From contig JABDHD010000014.1 in assembly GCA_013285685.1 (NCBI GenBank), positions 304 through 52,697 of the forward strand: DNA of 52,394 nucleotides, in the 5' to 3' direction. Shown here piece after piece: positions 38,036-46,534 of this stretch (its first letter is position 1; each line of letters starts with the position of its first letter). The DNA comes from Bacteroidota bacterium (lineage in GTDB: Bacteria; Bacteroidota; Bacteroidia; Sphingobacteriales; Sphingobacteriaceae). The notes beneath the pieces were generated by a model. That model was not told the DNA's origin. It saw only the letters and a program-made list of their open reading frames with translations, and made no database searches. The position numbers and the translations under genes are program-made.

Positions 38036-38507
38036 TCAAATTGTCGCTAAGGATCTTTTTCCGGGCGGCAATCGGCGGACTTTGGCTAAAGCCGCGTTTT
38101 GGTAACTCTTTTACCCGTCGGTTAAAACCGACGGCAATGAATATATAATATCAGCGATTCATTGCCGTCCCTTTTAAAGCTGTTGCACAACAGAAGTTTA
38201 TGCAGAAAATCACATTCATCAGTTATGGCAGACTGCAATGCCCCATCGGGGCTACCTCTTTGTAGCACAGATCACATATGTTTTTATGCCGCGTCAGCGG
38301 CTACCTATTATTTCGACATGATATTCATAATCAATAGGTAGCCGCTGACGCGGCAATTATCTGGGGTTGGATCGTTGCTACAAAGAGGTAGCCGCTAACG
38401 CGGCATTAATCAATCAATTAACGTTGTGCAACAGCCACTTTAAGGGACGGTTAGATAACAAAGCGACAAGGGCTTTAGCCAAAATTAGCCGGTTAGCGAC
38501 AATTTGA
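38036..38507. repeat. ~470-bp nested palindrome
   Basis: Five sets of complementary arms lie inside one another. 38036-38050 pairs with 38493-38507 (15 bp). 38081-38093 pairs with 38471-38483 (13 bp). 38179-38191 pairs with 38423-38435 (13 bp, with flanking ccgtccctt...aagggacgg). 38250-38267 pairs with 38376-38393 (18 bp). 38287-38309 pairs with 38333-38355 (23 bp, perfect). A side hairpin at 38115-38134 and another, 38130-38142 with 38157-38169, sit on the left limb. No open frame of note lies here. It looks like palindromic elements inserted into the loops of earlier ones. Confidence 0.9.
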
Positions 38508-38621
38508 ATTGCAACCGGGGCGCCTCACAGGAATCCGTTATCCATCTTTTCTACCCACTTATCACTATATCCGGAGACTGTATCCGATGCCGTTAAAGCG
38601 CGTCACCAGCAACAATCCCGT

Positions 38622-39320
38622 TCATACCCTTATGCTCTCCGTTATCTCCAACGGCCGCGCATTTTTTACATACCCGTTGTTCGTTATAAAACTTTCAATC
38701 TGGTTTAGCTGCTCGGCGGTGAGTTGCTTCAGGTTTTCCTGGCTTAATATGGTATTGTTTATCTGGATATAGTTGTTTTGCTCGTTCACCACGGTATTTT
38801 GCTTTTTATTGATGGCGCCAACCATTTCGAGATAAAGCCGGGCGGCCCGCATGTCGCCCCTGCTGGCATATTTAAAAACGGTAGCCAGGATATTGTTGGC
38901 CATAAATTTAAATTGCTCTATTTCTGCGGTAAATTCAGGGTGCGATGTGTATTCTTTAAAATGTTTAGCAACCGTTTGCCGGCTGAGGCCGGTTTGTTCC
39001 ACGATGCAGTTTTTAGGGGGCATGATGCCATGTTCGCGCATAAATTTCGAGATGAAATTGGTAATTACCAGGTGGTTGTATTCCCAAACGCTGTTTTTTG
39101 TATTTGCAGAAAAGATCGATTCTACTTTATTTAAAAAGTTATCCCTTTGTGCGCCTTTTAAAGGCTCCAATCTTTTGGTGGCAATTTCGTTAAAGTATTC
39201 GCGTTCAAGCTGGTTGAAATCTTCAACATCTTTTGGCGTGATTTTTTCGAGAGCAAATACGCGGTCGATTTTTTCCTTCGTAGTAGTAAAATTGGTTAGG
39301 GCTGTTGTTTCGGTATTCAT
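38622..39320 (-). CDS. HTH protein resembling phage terminase small subunits
   Basis: A 232-residue soluble protein. The central helix-turn-helix is 'CIVEQTGLSRQTVAKHFKEY'. It is followed by helices ending 'KYASRGDMRAARLYLEMVGA', a pattern I associate with phBC6A51-type terminase small subunits and relatives. The N-terminal 90 residues and the Asn/Gln-rich region after it (NEQNNYIQINNT) are unassigned. The start at 39320 omits 17 hydrophobic codons of the longer frame. No large terminase or other phage gene is near, so packaging is unlikely; it may be a DNA-binding protein acting on the surrounding repeats. A relic tail of a second copy lies at 37001-37122. Confidence 0.65.
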   Translation of the reverse strand: MNTETTALTNFTTTKEKIDRVFALEKITPKDVEDFNQLEREYFNEIATKRLEPLKGAQRDNFLNKVESIFSANTKNSVWEYNHLVITNFISKFMREHGIMPPKNCIVEQTGLSRQTVAKHFKEYTSHPEFTAEIEQFKFMANNILATVFKYASRGDMRAARLYLEMVGAINKKQNTVVNEQNNYIQINNTILSQENLKQLTAEQLNQIESFITNNGYVKNARPLEITESIRV

Positions 39321-39543
39321 GATAATCTTTATTTTAACTGTAAAAATAAAGAATAATCTGTATTTATGCAATAGTTTAAAGAAAAAAATGTATCTTTTTT
39401 TTAGGTTAACCCTTGTTTTTTATAAGCTATTGATTATCAGATATTTAATTGGGGTTAACATTGAAATATGTTAAGTTGTGTTAACCCTTTGTTGGGTTGA
39501 TGCGAGGGAGGGCGGCTGAGATGCCGTCTTGAGTGTGCCAATC

Positions 39544-39701
39544 CCGCCTGTTCAAGTGTCCACACTTGAACATATAAAGTTGTGAGCGTCCACGCTCACG
39601 CGATAGCCTGGACATCCTAACCTACAAGTAAACCCATTCATGATCGTGAGCGTGGACGCTCATACAGAAAAGCATTCAAGTGTGGACACTTGAACGGGCG
39701 G
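39544..39701. mobile_element. Compound palindromic element, copy B (REPIN-like)
   Basis: A 158-base copy of the element at 31882-32041, in the same orientation. Terminal hairpins are ttcaagtgtccacacttgaa (left) and its complement type (right). Inner hairpins are gtgagcgtccacgctcac and its partner, with a ~40-base centre. It differs from copy A at many centre positions but is nearly identical to copy C. Confidence 0.85.
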
Positions 39702-39882
39702 TTTTGGGATGGTACGAAAGAGGAAAAAAAATAACTTTTTTGCGTTAACCCTCATTTTTGTAAATTATTAATTATCAGGTATTTAATTTGGGTTAACATT
39801 GAAATATGTTAAGTTGTGTTAACCCTTTGTTGGGTTAATGCAGGCGGAGGGTGGCTGAGATGCCGTCCTGAGCGTGCCAATC

Positions 39883-40039
39883 CCGCCTGTTCAAGTGTCC
39901 ACACTTGAACACATAAAGTTGTGAGCGTCCACGCTCACGCGATAGCTTGGACATCCTAACGTACAAGTAAACCCATTCATGATCGTGAGCGTGGACGCTC
40001 ATACAGAAAAGCATTCAAGTGTGGACACTTGAACGGGCG
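39883..40039. mobile_element. Compound palindromic element, copy C (REPIN-like)
   Basis: Same structure and orientation as copy B, and part of the 339-bp tandem duplication. It ends 7 bases before the stop codon of the ABC permease gene (40047), where a T run follows, so its right hairpin could also act in termination or 3'-end protection of the efflux transcript. Confidence 0.85.
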
Positions 40040-40046
40040 AATTTTT

Positions 40047-41168
40047 TTAGCCCGTCCGCTTCCTGTAATTCAATATCGCCCAGGTATTAAAAAACAGCGC
40101 AAAGCCGAGGATGATAAAAATGTGCACCCGGATATCGCCCAGGCTGCTGCCTTTTAACACCACCATGCGCATTACCTGGATAAAATAGGTAACGGGATTA
40201 AACCGGGCGATCCATTGTGCCCAACCCGGCATACTTTCGATGGGTGTATACAGGCCGCTCATCAGGTTAAAAATCATGGTTACAAAAAACGAAACCAGCA
40301 TGGATTGCTGCTGGGTTTGCGCATAAGTTGATAATAACAGCCCCAGCCCCAAAACGGCGACCAGGTAGATAGAAGCAAAAGCATAAACGGTGAAATAGCT
40401 CCCCACCGGAACAATACCATACACCAGCCGCGCAATGATAAAACCGATAGTAAGCACGCTGAGCGCCAGGATCCAAAAGGGAATAAGCTTGCCAAGTATA
40501 AATTGATATTTTTTGATGGGACTCACGTTGATCTGCTCAATGGTGCCCATTTCTTTTTCGCGGACGATGTTGTTTGACGCAAACGAAGAACCGATCATGG
40601 TGACCAGCAATACCAGGATGCCGGGCACCATAAACGCTTTGTAGTTCATGTTCGGGTTATACCAATCGGATGAGGTTACGTCGATGGTCGGTTGCGGGCT
40701 CATGCGCGGGTTTTGTATCCACTGCGTCCTGATCTCGTTGTTGTAGTCGCCGAGGATCTGCTGTAAATACGCGCCGCCCAGCCCGGCCTTTACGCCATTG
40801 ATAGCGTCGACAGCAACAAACAATGTTGATTCGTTATCCTTCACCAGGTCGCGTTCAAAGTTGGCCGGAATTTCGAGGATCAGGTCGGTCTTGTCGGTCT
40901 CTATCGCCTTTAAACCCTGCTTAAACGAAGGGCTGTAATCCCTCAGCCTGAAATAACCTGATGAAGTGATCTTTTCGACCATTTTGCGCGAATATTCCGA
41001 ATGATCATGATCGACTACCCCCAGGTTAATATTCTTTATTTCATAGTCAGCTGCGGCCGGCAGTATCAGCAACTGTATAGTGGGCATGATAAATAAGATA
41101 ATGATAATGGCCGGGTCGCGGAAGATCTGCTTCAGCTCTTTCTGCAGTAAAAATTTTAACATCCTCAT
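40047..41168 (-). CDS. ABC-2 type transporter permease (YbhR-like)
   Basis: A 373-residue inner-membrane permease. One N-terminal helix follows 'LQKELKQIFRDPAIIIILFI'. A large periplasmic domain (about 50-180) comes next, then five C-terminal helices, with NIVREKEMGTIEQINVSP as the coupling helix typical of the YhhJ/YbhS/YbhR group. It starts with a 4-base overlap with the preceding permease gene, so the pair probably forms a heterodimer. It is the last gene of the efflux operon. Confidence 0.92.
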   Translation of the reverse strand: MRMLKFLLQKELKQIFRDPAIIIILFIMPTIQLLILPAAADYEIKNINLGVVDHDHSEYSRKMVEKITSSGYFRLRDYSPSFKQGLKAIETDKTDLILEIPANFERDLVKDNESTLFVAVDAINGVKAGLGGAYLQQILGDYNNEIRTQWIQNPRMSPQPTIDVTSSDWYNPNMNYKAFMVPGILVLLVTMIGSSFASNNIVREKEMGTIEQINVSPIKKYQFILGKLIPFWILALSVLTIGFIIARLVYGIVPVGSYFTVYAFASIYLVAVLGLGLLLSTYAQTQQQSMLVSFFVTMIFNLMSGLYTPIESMPGWAQWIARFNPVTYFIQVMRMVVLKGSSLGDIRVHIFIILGFALFFNTWAILNYRKRTG

Positions 41169-42271
41169 GCCAGCCTGATCTTAAATTTATAAATACTTAT
41201 ACCCAGTAATATAGCGGTCATGCCCACCAGTATGAGTGTCTCTTCCCAAACCGCGCCGAAGCCCAGGCCTTTTATCATGATATCCTTGATGATGATATAA
41301 AACCATTTTGAGGGAACTACATTCGAAATGACCTGCAGCGGCATGGGCATATTCTCAATCGGGAACAAAAAGCCGCTAAACAGCAGCGTGGGCAAAAACA
41401 AGCTCATCATGGAGGTAAACATGGCTGATTGCTGTGTTTTGGCGCCGTTGGAGATCAATATGCCCAGCGAAAGCGAGGTAATGGTAAATAAGGTGCTTTC
41501 CGCCATTAACAGCCACAGACTACCGACAATAGGTACACCCAGCACATACACGCTCAAAAGCAATATGGTGATAATATTAACCAGCGAAACAAACAGGTAG
41601 GGGACGGCTTTGGCAATGATGATGCGAAACGGTTTCAACGGCGAAACCAATATCACTTCCATGGTGCCCATTTCTTTTTCGCGGACGATTGCGATAGAGG
41701 TCATCATGGTACAAACCAGCATGAGTACCAATGCCATTACACCCGGAACAAAACTGTAAGCGCCTTTCAATTCAGGGTTGTACAGCATGCGTACCTGGGC
41801 TTTGATGGTATAGGGCAGTTGCTGGTTTTGATTAAGCGATTGCTGGTAATCGTTGATGATCGACTGGGCGTAATTGGTGAGCGTATTTGCCGTGTTGGGG
41901 TCGGATGCATCGGCGATGAGCTGTATCTGCGCACTGTTGGTATGCAAAAGATCGTTCCGGAAATTTTGCGGGAATACGATGGCCATCCTGATCTTACCCT
42001 GCCTGAAGGTGGCGCCAATGTCTTTATAGGAATACACGTTTTTAACCAGGTTAAAATAACGGCTGGCGGCAATTTCATCTGAAATGGCAAGCGAAGCCAC
42101 ATCGCGCGACTGGTCGAAAATGGCAATATTTGAGTTTTTAACCTCGTTGGTAAGGGCAAAGCCATACAGGATGATCTGCACCACAGGCATCCAAATGAGG
42201 ATGAACAACGTGCGCCGGTCCCTCCAGATATGGAGCCATTCCTTTTTTACAAAAATCAAAAATTGCTTCAT
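41165..42271 (-). CDS. ABC-2 type transporter permease (YbhS-like)
   Basis: A 368-residue paralogue of the following permease with the same topology: N-terminal helix after 'FVKKEWLHIWRDRRTLFILI', periplasmic domain, 'IVREKEMGTMEVILVSPLKP' coupling region and five terminal helices. It lies 150 bases after the second ATPase gene; a CACAGAG-type palindrome fills that gap. It is the expected partner of the permease at 40047. Confidence 0.92.
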   Translation of the reverse strand: MKQFLIFVKKEWLHIWRDRRTLFILIWMPVVQIILYGFALTNEVKNSNIAIFDQSRDVASLAISDEIAASRYFNLVKNVYSYKDIGATFRQGKIRMAIVFPQNFRNDLLHTNSAQIQLIADASDPNTANTLTNYAQSIINDYQQSLNQNQQLPYTIKAQVRMLYNPELKGAYSFVPGVMALVLMLVCTMMTSIAIVREKEMGTMEVILVSPLKPFRIIIAKAVPYLFVSLVNIITILLLSVYVLGVPIVGSLWLLMAESTLFTITSLSLGILISNGAKTQQSAMFTSMMSLFLPTLLFSGFLFPIENMPMPLQVISNVVPSKWFYIIIKDIMIKGLGFGAVWEETLILVGMTAILLGISIYKFKIRLA

Positions 42272-42292
42272 CGTTTATAGATTACCTTTTTT

Positions 42293-42390
42293 TAACCACA
42301 GAGGCCACAGAGGAGGCACAGAGTGACACGGAGATTTTTTCATTTTCTTCTTTGTGTTCTTTGTGCATTCTTTGCGCTCTCTGTGTTAAA
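42293..42390. repeat. CACAGAG-type palindromic repeat inside the efflux operon
   Basis: The left half has ttaaccacagag, ccacagagg and cacagag; the right half has ctttgtg, ctttgcgctctctgtgttaa, complementary to the left. It fills most of the 150-base gap between the second ATPase and first permease genes. A diverged relative is at 29766-29926. Confidence 0.75.
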
Positions 42391-42421
42391 ATATTTAAGC
42401 TGGACAGGTCACCGTGTTAAA

Positions 42422-43168
42422 CTAATCACCACTTCGAATCGCTTTTCTCGCCAATTGCAAAAACACCTCGTCCATTGACGCCGCTGAATAATCTTTCATC
42501 AGGTTGGCTGGCGTATCCAGCGCGTCAATCCTTCCGTCAACCATTATGGATACCCGGTTACAATATTCAGCCTCGTCCATGTAGTGCGTGGTAACAAAGA
42601 TGGTAATGCCCCGCGCCGAGGCTTCATAGATCAGTCCCCAAAACTCGCGCCGGGTAACCGGGTCAACGCCGCCTGTTGGTTCATCCAAAAAAACTATTGC
42701 CGGATCGTGCACAATGGCGATGGAAAAAGCCAGCTTTTGCTTCCAGCCAAGCGGCAGCGCCCGTACCAGCGTTTTTTCCTGGCCGTCCAGGTGCAACTGT
42801 TTGATCAGCTGAGCGCTTTTTTCTTTGATAGCCTCGTCCCTTAAGCCGTAAATCCCACCGTAAAACCGGATATTTTCGGCAACAGTAAGATCTTCGTATA
42901 GCGAGAACTTCTGGCTCATGTACCCGATGTTCTTTTTTATTTGTTCTGTCTGTTTAAATACATCAAAACCGGCCACGGTTGCCTGTCCCGATGTCGGCAT
43001 CAACAAACCACAGAGCATGCGCATAGCGGTGGTTTTGCCCGCCCCGTTTGCACCCAGGAAACCAAATATCTCGCCCTTTTCCACGTCGAAAGTGATTTTG
43101 CTTACGGCAACAAAATCACCAAAACGTTTGGTTAGATCATGGGCGGTTATTACTTTTTCCTTTGCCAT
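42422..43168 (-). CDS. ABC transporter ATP-binding protein (YbhF C-terminal-half type)
   Basis: A 248-residue ATPase. Walker A is GANGAGKT, the signature is degenerate (LPLGWKQKLA in place of LSGGQ), and Walker B is IVFLDEP followed by GGVDP. The degenerate signature matches the second ATPase half of E. coli YbhF. It begins 1 base after the stop of the preceding ATPase gene, consistent with a heterodimeric nucleotide-binding pair that is one fused chain in YbhF. Confidence 0.93.
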   Translation of the reverse strand: MAKEKVITAHDLTKRFGDFVAVSKITFDVEKGEIFGFLGANGAGKTTAMRMLCGLLMPTSGQATVAGFDVFKQTEQIKKNIGYMSQKFSLYEDLTVAENIRFYGGIYGLRDEAIKEKSAQLIKQLHLDGQEKTLVRALPLGWKQKLAFSIAIVHDPAIVFLDEPTGGVDPVTRREFWGLIYEASARGITIFVTTHYMDEAEYCNRVSIMVDGRIDALDTPANLMKDYSAASMDEVFLQLARKAIRSGD

Positions 43169-43169
43169 T

Positions 43170-44090
43170 TCAATTGTTCATTAATGCCATAAAGCAGTCT
43201 TCGATGTTTGGCTCGATGGGTTTGATCTCCACATGTGCATGTTCCCCGCCCTTTGCAATTTCTTCGAGCGTTTGACGGCGTTTTTCCTGCGTTTTAAAAA
43301 CCACGTGATGGTATTGGCCGAAAGGGTAACAGCTTTCAACGGCCGGATCAGCCGCAATATCATTCATCAGCTTATACATCTCGTCGGCACGGATGGCCCA
43401 CAACGGTTTCTTAAATTGACCGATAATGTTTTTTGGCGTATCAACCGACAGTAATTCACCTTTTTGGATCAAGGCTACACGATCACATAAGCTGGCTTCG
43501 TCCATATAGGCGGTTGACACCAGGATGGTAATTCCTTGTTCTTTCAGCCGGTGCAGCATTTCCCAAAATTCCTTACGTGATACCGCGTCTACACCAGTAG
43601 TAGGTTCATCCAAAAATAAAACGGAGGGTTTGTGTATCAGCGCACAGCACAAAGCCAGCTTTTGCTTCATGCCTCCAGACAAAGCCCCGGCTTTGCGGTC
43701 TTTAAAAGGCTCAATTTGCTGGTATATGTCTTTTATCAGGTCATAATTCTGCTGGATGGTCGTATTGAAAATAGTAGCAAAGAATTCCAGGTTCTCTTCA
43801 ACAGAAAGGTCCTGGTATAATGAAAACCTACCCGGCATGTAACCGATGCGATTGCGTATCTGCTTGTAATCGGTTACCACGTCAAACCCATCAACCGTGG
43901 CTTTGCCGCTTTCAGCCAGCAGGAGGGTGGTTAGGATGCGGAACAACGAGGTTTTGCCCGCGCCGTCGGGTCCGATAATGCCGAATATCTCGCCCCGGTC
44001 GACGGTAAAGGAAATGCCTTTCAGCGCTTCCACTACCATCTTTTTGGTGCGGTAGTTCTGGACGATATTTTCTACGACAACGGGTTGCAT
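43170..44090 (-). CDS. ABC transporter ATP-binding protein (YbhF N-terminal-half type)
   Basis: A 306-residue ATPase with Walker A GPDGAGKT, a canonical signature LSGGMKQKLA and Walker B VLFLDEPTTGVD. The C-terminal 80 residues ('HHVVFKTQEKRRQTLEEIAK') form an extra domain. It is paired with the next gene (gap of one base). It follows the membrane fusion protein gene after 145 bases that contain two hairpins. Confidence 0.93.
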   Translation of the reverse strand: MQPVVVENIVQNYRTKKMVVEALKGISFTVDRGEIFGIIGPDGAGKTSLFRILTTLLLAESGKATVDGFDVVTDYKQIRNRIGYMPGRFSLYQDLSVEENLEFFATIFNTTIQQNYDLIKDIYQQIEPFKDRKAGALSGGMKQKLALCCALIHKPSVLFLDEPTTGVDAVSRKEFWEMLHRLKEQGITILVSTAYMDEASLCDRVALIQKGELLSVDTPKNIIGQFKKPLWAIRADEMYKLMNDIAADPAVESCYPFGQYHHVVFKTQEKRRQTLEEIAKGGEHAHVEIKPIEPNIEDCFMALMNN

Positions 44091-44129
44091 TATATTTATC
44101 TTTTTCGTTTTTTATCTTGCATTGCTCGC

Positions 44130-44235
44130 CTCACCCAACCCTCTCCAAAGGAGAGGGCTTTTTGACGAGTATTAAACCAAAGCCATTTGCCACTTTTTAG
44201 CCCCTCTCCTTTGGAGAGGGGTTGGGGTGGGGTTT
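44130..44235. repeat. Inverted pair of CCCTCTCC hairpins inside the efflux operon
   Basis: CCCTCTCC-AAA-GGAGAGGG (44139-44157) and CCCCTCTCC-TTT-GGAGAGGGG (44201-44221) are tight hairpins. Their outer flanks cacccaa and ttggggtg are also complementary, so the whole forms a larger palindrome with a ~40-base centre. It fills the gap between the membrane fusion and first ATPase genes, and its right edge nearly touches the stop codon of the fusion-protein gene. Confidence 0.85.
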
Positions 44236-45174
44236 TTAAAACTTTACCTCACCGTACATCCCAATCTTGAGATAGCCATCGTTCTTTACGTGTATTTTAA
44301 CCGCATACACCAGGTTGGCGCGCTCATCTTTAGTTTGAATGGTTTTTGGAGTGAACTCCGCTTTATCCGAAATAAACGTGACCACCCCCGGATAAGTGCG
44401 GTAGGTGCTGGCGGTGCTATCCACCAAAACCTTTACATTTTGCCCCAGTTTTACCTGTGCCAGTTGCGTTCCAGTAATGTAAACCCGCAAGGTGATCAGC
44501 GATACATCGGCAATTTTATACAAAGCCTTTCCTATGGATGTTTCTTCACCTGCCATGGCGTATTTGGTTAATACGGTACCATTAATGGGGTTTTTGATAT
44601 TGGTTCGCTTCAGTTGGTCATCAATTTCGGCGACAGATCTACGCAATGGTTTATACTCACTTAATACCGTATTATTTTGCGTGCCGGTGTTTGTTTCGGT
44701 TACCTTTATTTGTTGCTCGTTTGCTACAATTTGCCTTTGCAGTACCGTTATTGCGGTATTGATATCGTCGAGTTGTTTCGCTGTTGCGGCATCGGCCTTT
44801 ATCAGTCGTTCGGTTCGCGCTTTTTCCAGGAAATCGTCATTCAGCTGGGCTTTTTGCGCTGCAATCTGGTCCTTTAGCTCTTGTACAGCCGGTCTTACAT
44901 CCGTTGTTTTTTGTTGCAGGGCGCCAATCGTGGCTTCCAGCTGGGCTCTTTGCAATTCGAGGGGAATGGAGTCAATCTCGCCCACGGTACTGTCTTTTTT
45001 CAGTATCGACCCTTCATCCAGGTTTAGCGACATGATCTTGCCGGGAACTTCCGCGGAGACGATCACTTCATCTGCTTCAAAGGTTCCCTCCGCGTCCGAA
45101 ACGTTGTTGTTCGAGCTGCATCCGGCCATCAGGGCAGGTAACAGGGCTAAGTATAGTAAGATCCGGGTTTTCAT
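44236..45174 (-). CDS. HlyD/YbhG-family efflux membrane fusion lipoprotein
   Basis: A 312-residue periplasmic adaptor that links the ABC transporter to the TolC-type channel. The signal ends LMAGC, with Cys19 as a predicted lipid anchor. It has the paired biotinyl-lipoyl strands ('EVIVSAEVPGKIMSLNLDEG' and INGTVLTKYAMAGEETSIGK) around a long coiled-coil hairpin (about 80-190), then a beta-barrel part ('AQVKLGQNVKVLVDSTASTY'). It lies 25 bases after the TolC-like gene. Confidence 0.92.
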   Translation of the reverse strand: MKTRILLYLALLPALMAGCSSNNNVSDAEGTFEADEVIVSAEVPGKIMSLNLDEGSILKKDSTVGEIDSIPLELQRAQLEATIGALQQKTTDVRPAVQELKDQIAAQKAQLNDDFLEKARTERLIKADAATAKQLDDINTAITVLQRQIVANEQQIKVTETNTGTQNNTVLSEYKPLRRSVAEIDDQLKRTNIKNPINGTVLTKYAMAGEETSIGKALYKIADVSLITLRVYITGTQLAQVKLGQNVKVLVDSTASTYRTYPGVVTFISDKAEFTPKTIQTKDERANLVYAVKIHVKNDGYLKIGMYGEVKF

Positions 45175-45199
45175 CTATATTTTATATAAAGCGTTTTTA

Positions 45200-46510
45200 T
45201 TATTGGATTTTGATATTGCCGATGGTGTTTTGGTAGCTGTATTGCTCCTGCAGCAATTGCATTTCGTGTAAAATAAGGTTCTGTCTCGCCTGGTCTTCGG
45301 CATCCACCTGGGTGATATAATCGTGTGCGCTCAATACCCCATTTTCCAGTTGGGCGCTTGCCGCTTTTTTAACCGATTCGCGCATGGCGATGATCCGGTC
45401 GTCGGTTTTCATCAGTTCCTCGTATTTCGCAATGTCCGCGTTTTGCTGTTTTTGGGTTAGGTTGGTATTGAACAGGAAAGTTTCTTTTTGAATATCGAGG
45501 TTTTGTTTATCGATATCGATGATGCGCCGTTGATTTTTTAGTGTGTACAGGCTGGCAAAGTTCCAGGAAAGCTTCAGTCCGCCGATATAATACCACTGAA
45601 AATTATTGCTCAGGGGATCCAGGCCCGGACGGGCATATCCGCCTTGCACAAAAAAACTGAATTTGGGGCGCAGCTGCGCCTTCAGCAGGTCGTTCTGCAG
45701 GTCATAAGTCTTTTTTTGGTAGTCGTACGATAATAGCTCCGGGCGGCTCACGGTATCGGCCATCATAGGAGTGGCGGGCTTTTCAATCACGGTATTGTCG
45801 TCGACAGGGCGGTTAATAAATATGCTCAGCATATTAAAATAAGCCTTTTTGTTTGCTAACAGCTCGATTCTCGACTGATCGGTCTGCAACAACTGCGCCT
45901 CCAGTTCATCAACGCTGCTGCGGTAAGCGGTGCCGTTGGCCACCTGGGCTTTGGCTTTATCGATGCCGTTTTGCACGTCCTGTTTCAGCAGGTCATTTTG
46001 TTTCAGTTGCGCGTCAATCAGCAGCGTCCCGAAAAATAGCTGGTTCACGCGGTCATACAAAGCATATAATTCCACCTCAAGGCTTTGCTGTTGTATGACT
46101 TCGTTGGCCTCGGCAGTTTGTTTTTGATTTTTGATAACGCCGCCGTCATAGATAACCTGGTCAACTTCACCGTCTATTTTGTATTGATCCTTGCTGTATT
46201 GCGGCAAGGTGAAGCCTTTGATGGGAATAGTGAACGGGAAAGTAGTTACAGCGGATTGATAAGTGGCCTGCCCGTTAACCGAGAATGCCGGCAAATAGCC
46301 TTTTGAGGCATTGGAAACCGAATAATCTTTCGTTTTGGTGATCAGGTCGCGCTGTTTGATCAGCGGATAGTTCTTTCGCGCCAGCTGATAACATTCTTGT
46401 ATCGTCAGTTGGGAGGACTGTGCTTTGGCAACGGGCACATAAACGCTTGCCACTATTAACAAGACCAGGTATTTACACCAGTTTTTATTGTTTGCGTGGT
46501 ACATAAGCAT
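45200..46510 (-). CDS. TolC-family outer-membrane efflux channel
   Basis: A 436-residue outer-membrane factor. A signal peptide ending VAKAQ is followed by two related OEP repeats. 'LTIQECYQLARKNYPLIKQR' opens the first; long helices rich in Gln, Asn and Lys alternate with barrel strands, and 'VKKAASAQLENGVLSAHDYI' is typical of the second repeat's end. It lies 24 bases after the TetR gene. The start may be the Met two codons further in (46504). Confidence 0.92.
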   Translation of the reverse strand: MLMYHANNKNWCKYLVLLIVASVYVPVAKAQSSQLTIQECYQLARKNYPLIKQRDLITKTKDYSVSNASKGYLPAFSVNGQATYQSAVTTFPFTIPIKGFTLPQYSKDQYKIDGEVDQVIYDGGVIKNQKQTAEANEVIQQQSLEVELYALYDRVNQLFFGTLLIDAQLKQNDLLKQDVQNGIDKAKAQVANGTAYRSSVDELEAQLLQTDQSRIELLANKKAYFNMLSIFINRPVDDNTVIEKPATPMMADTVSRPELLSYDYQKKTYDLQNDLLKAQLRPKFSFFVQGGYARPGLDPLSNNFQWYYIGGLKLSWNFASLYTLKNQRRIIDIDKQNLDIQKETFLFNTNLTQKQQNADIAKYEELMKTDDRIIAMRESVKKAASAQLENGVLSAHDYITQVDAEDQARQNLILHEMQLLQEQYSYQNTIGNIKIQ

Positions 46511-46534
46511 ATTTTATTGCGGTAGTTAAACTCG

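Larger units (their letters stand above)
39401..40039. repeat. ~339-bp imperfect tandem duplication upstream of the HTH gene
   Basis: The stretch from about 39401 to 39701 is repeated from about 39740 to 40039 with a period of 338-339. Both units carry GTTAACCC, then GGGTTAAC, then GTTAACCC (39405, 39452, 39480; and 39744, 39790, 39818), then a conserved tgagatgccgtc segment and a copy of the compound palindrome. The GTTAACCC sites form inverted pairs and resemble regulator sites or iterons. The first unit begins 80 bases from the HTH gene start. No gene is seen in 39372-40046. Confidence 0.85.

Noticed and set aside
38622..39320. REP-associated tyrosine transposase (RAYT) that could mobilise the palindromes
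   Set aside because: The protein lacks an HUH motif and a catalytic Tyr pattern; its visible features are an HTH and terminase-small-like helices.
39401..40039. CRISPR array or long terminal repeats of an insertion sequence
   Set aside because: Two long directly adjacent units without spacers; no transposase frame lies between or beside them.
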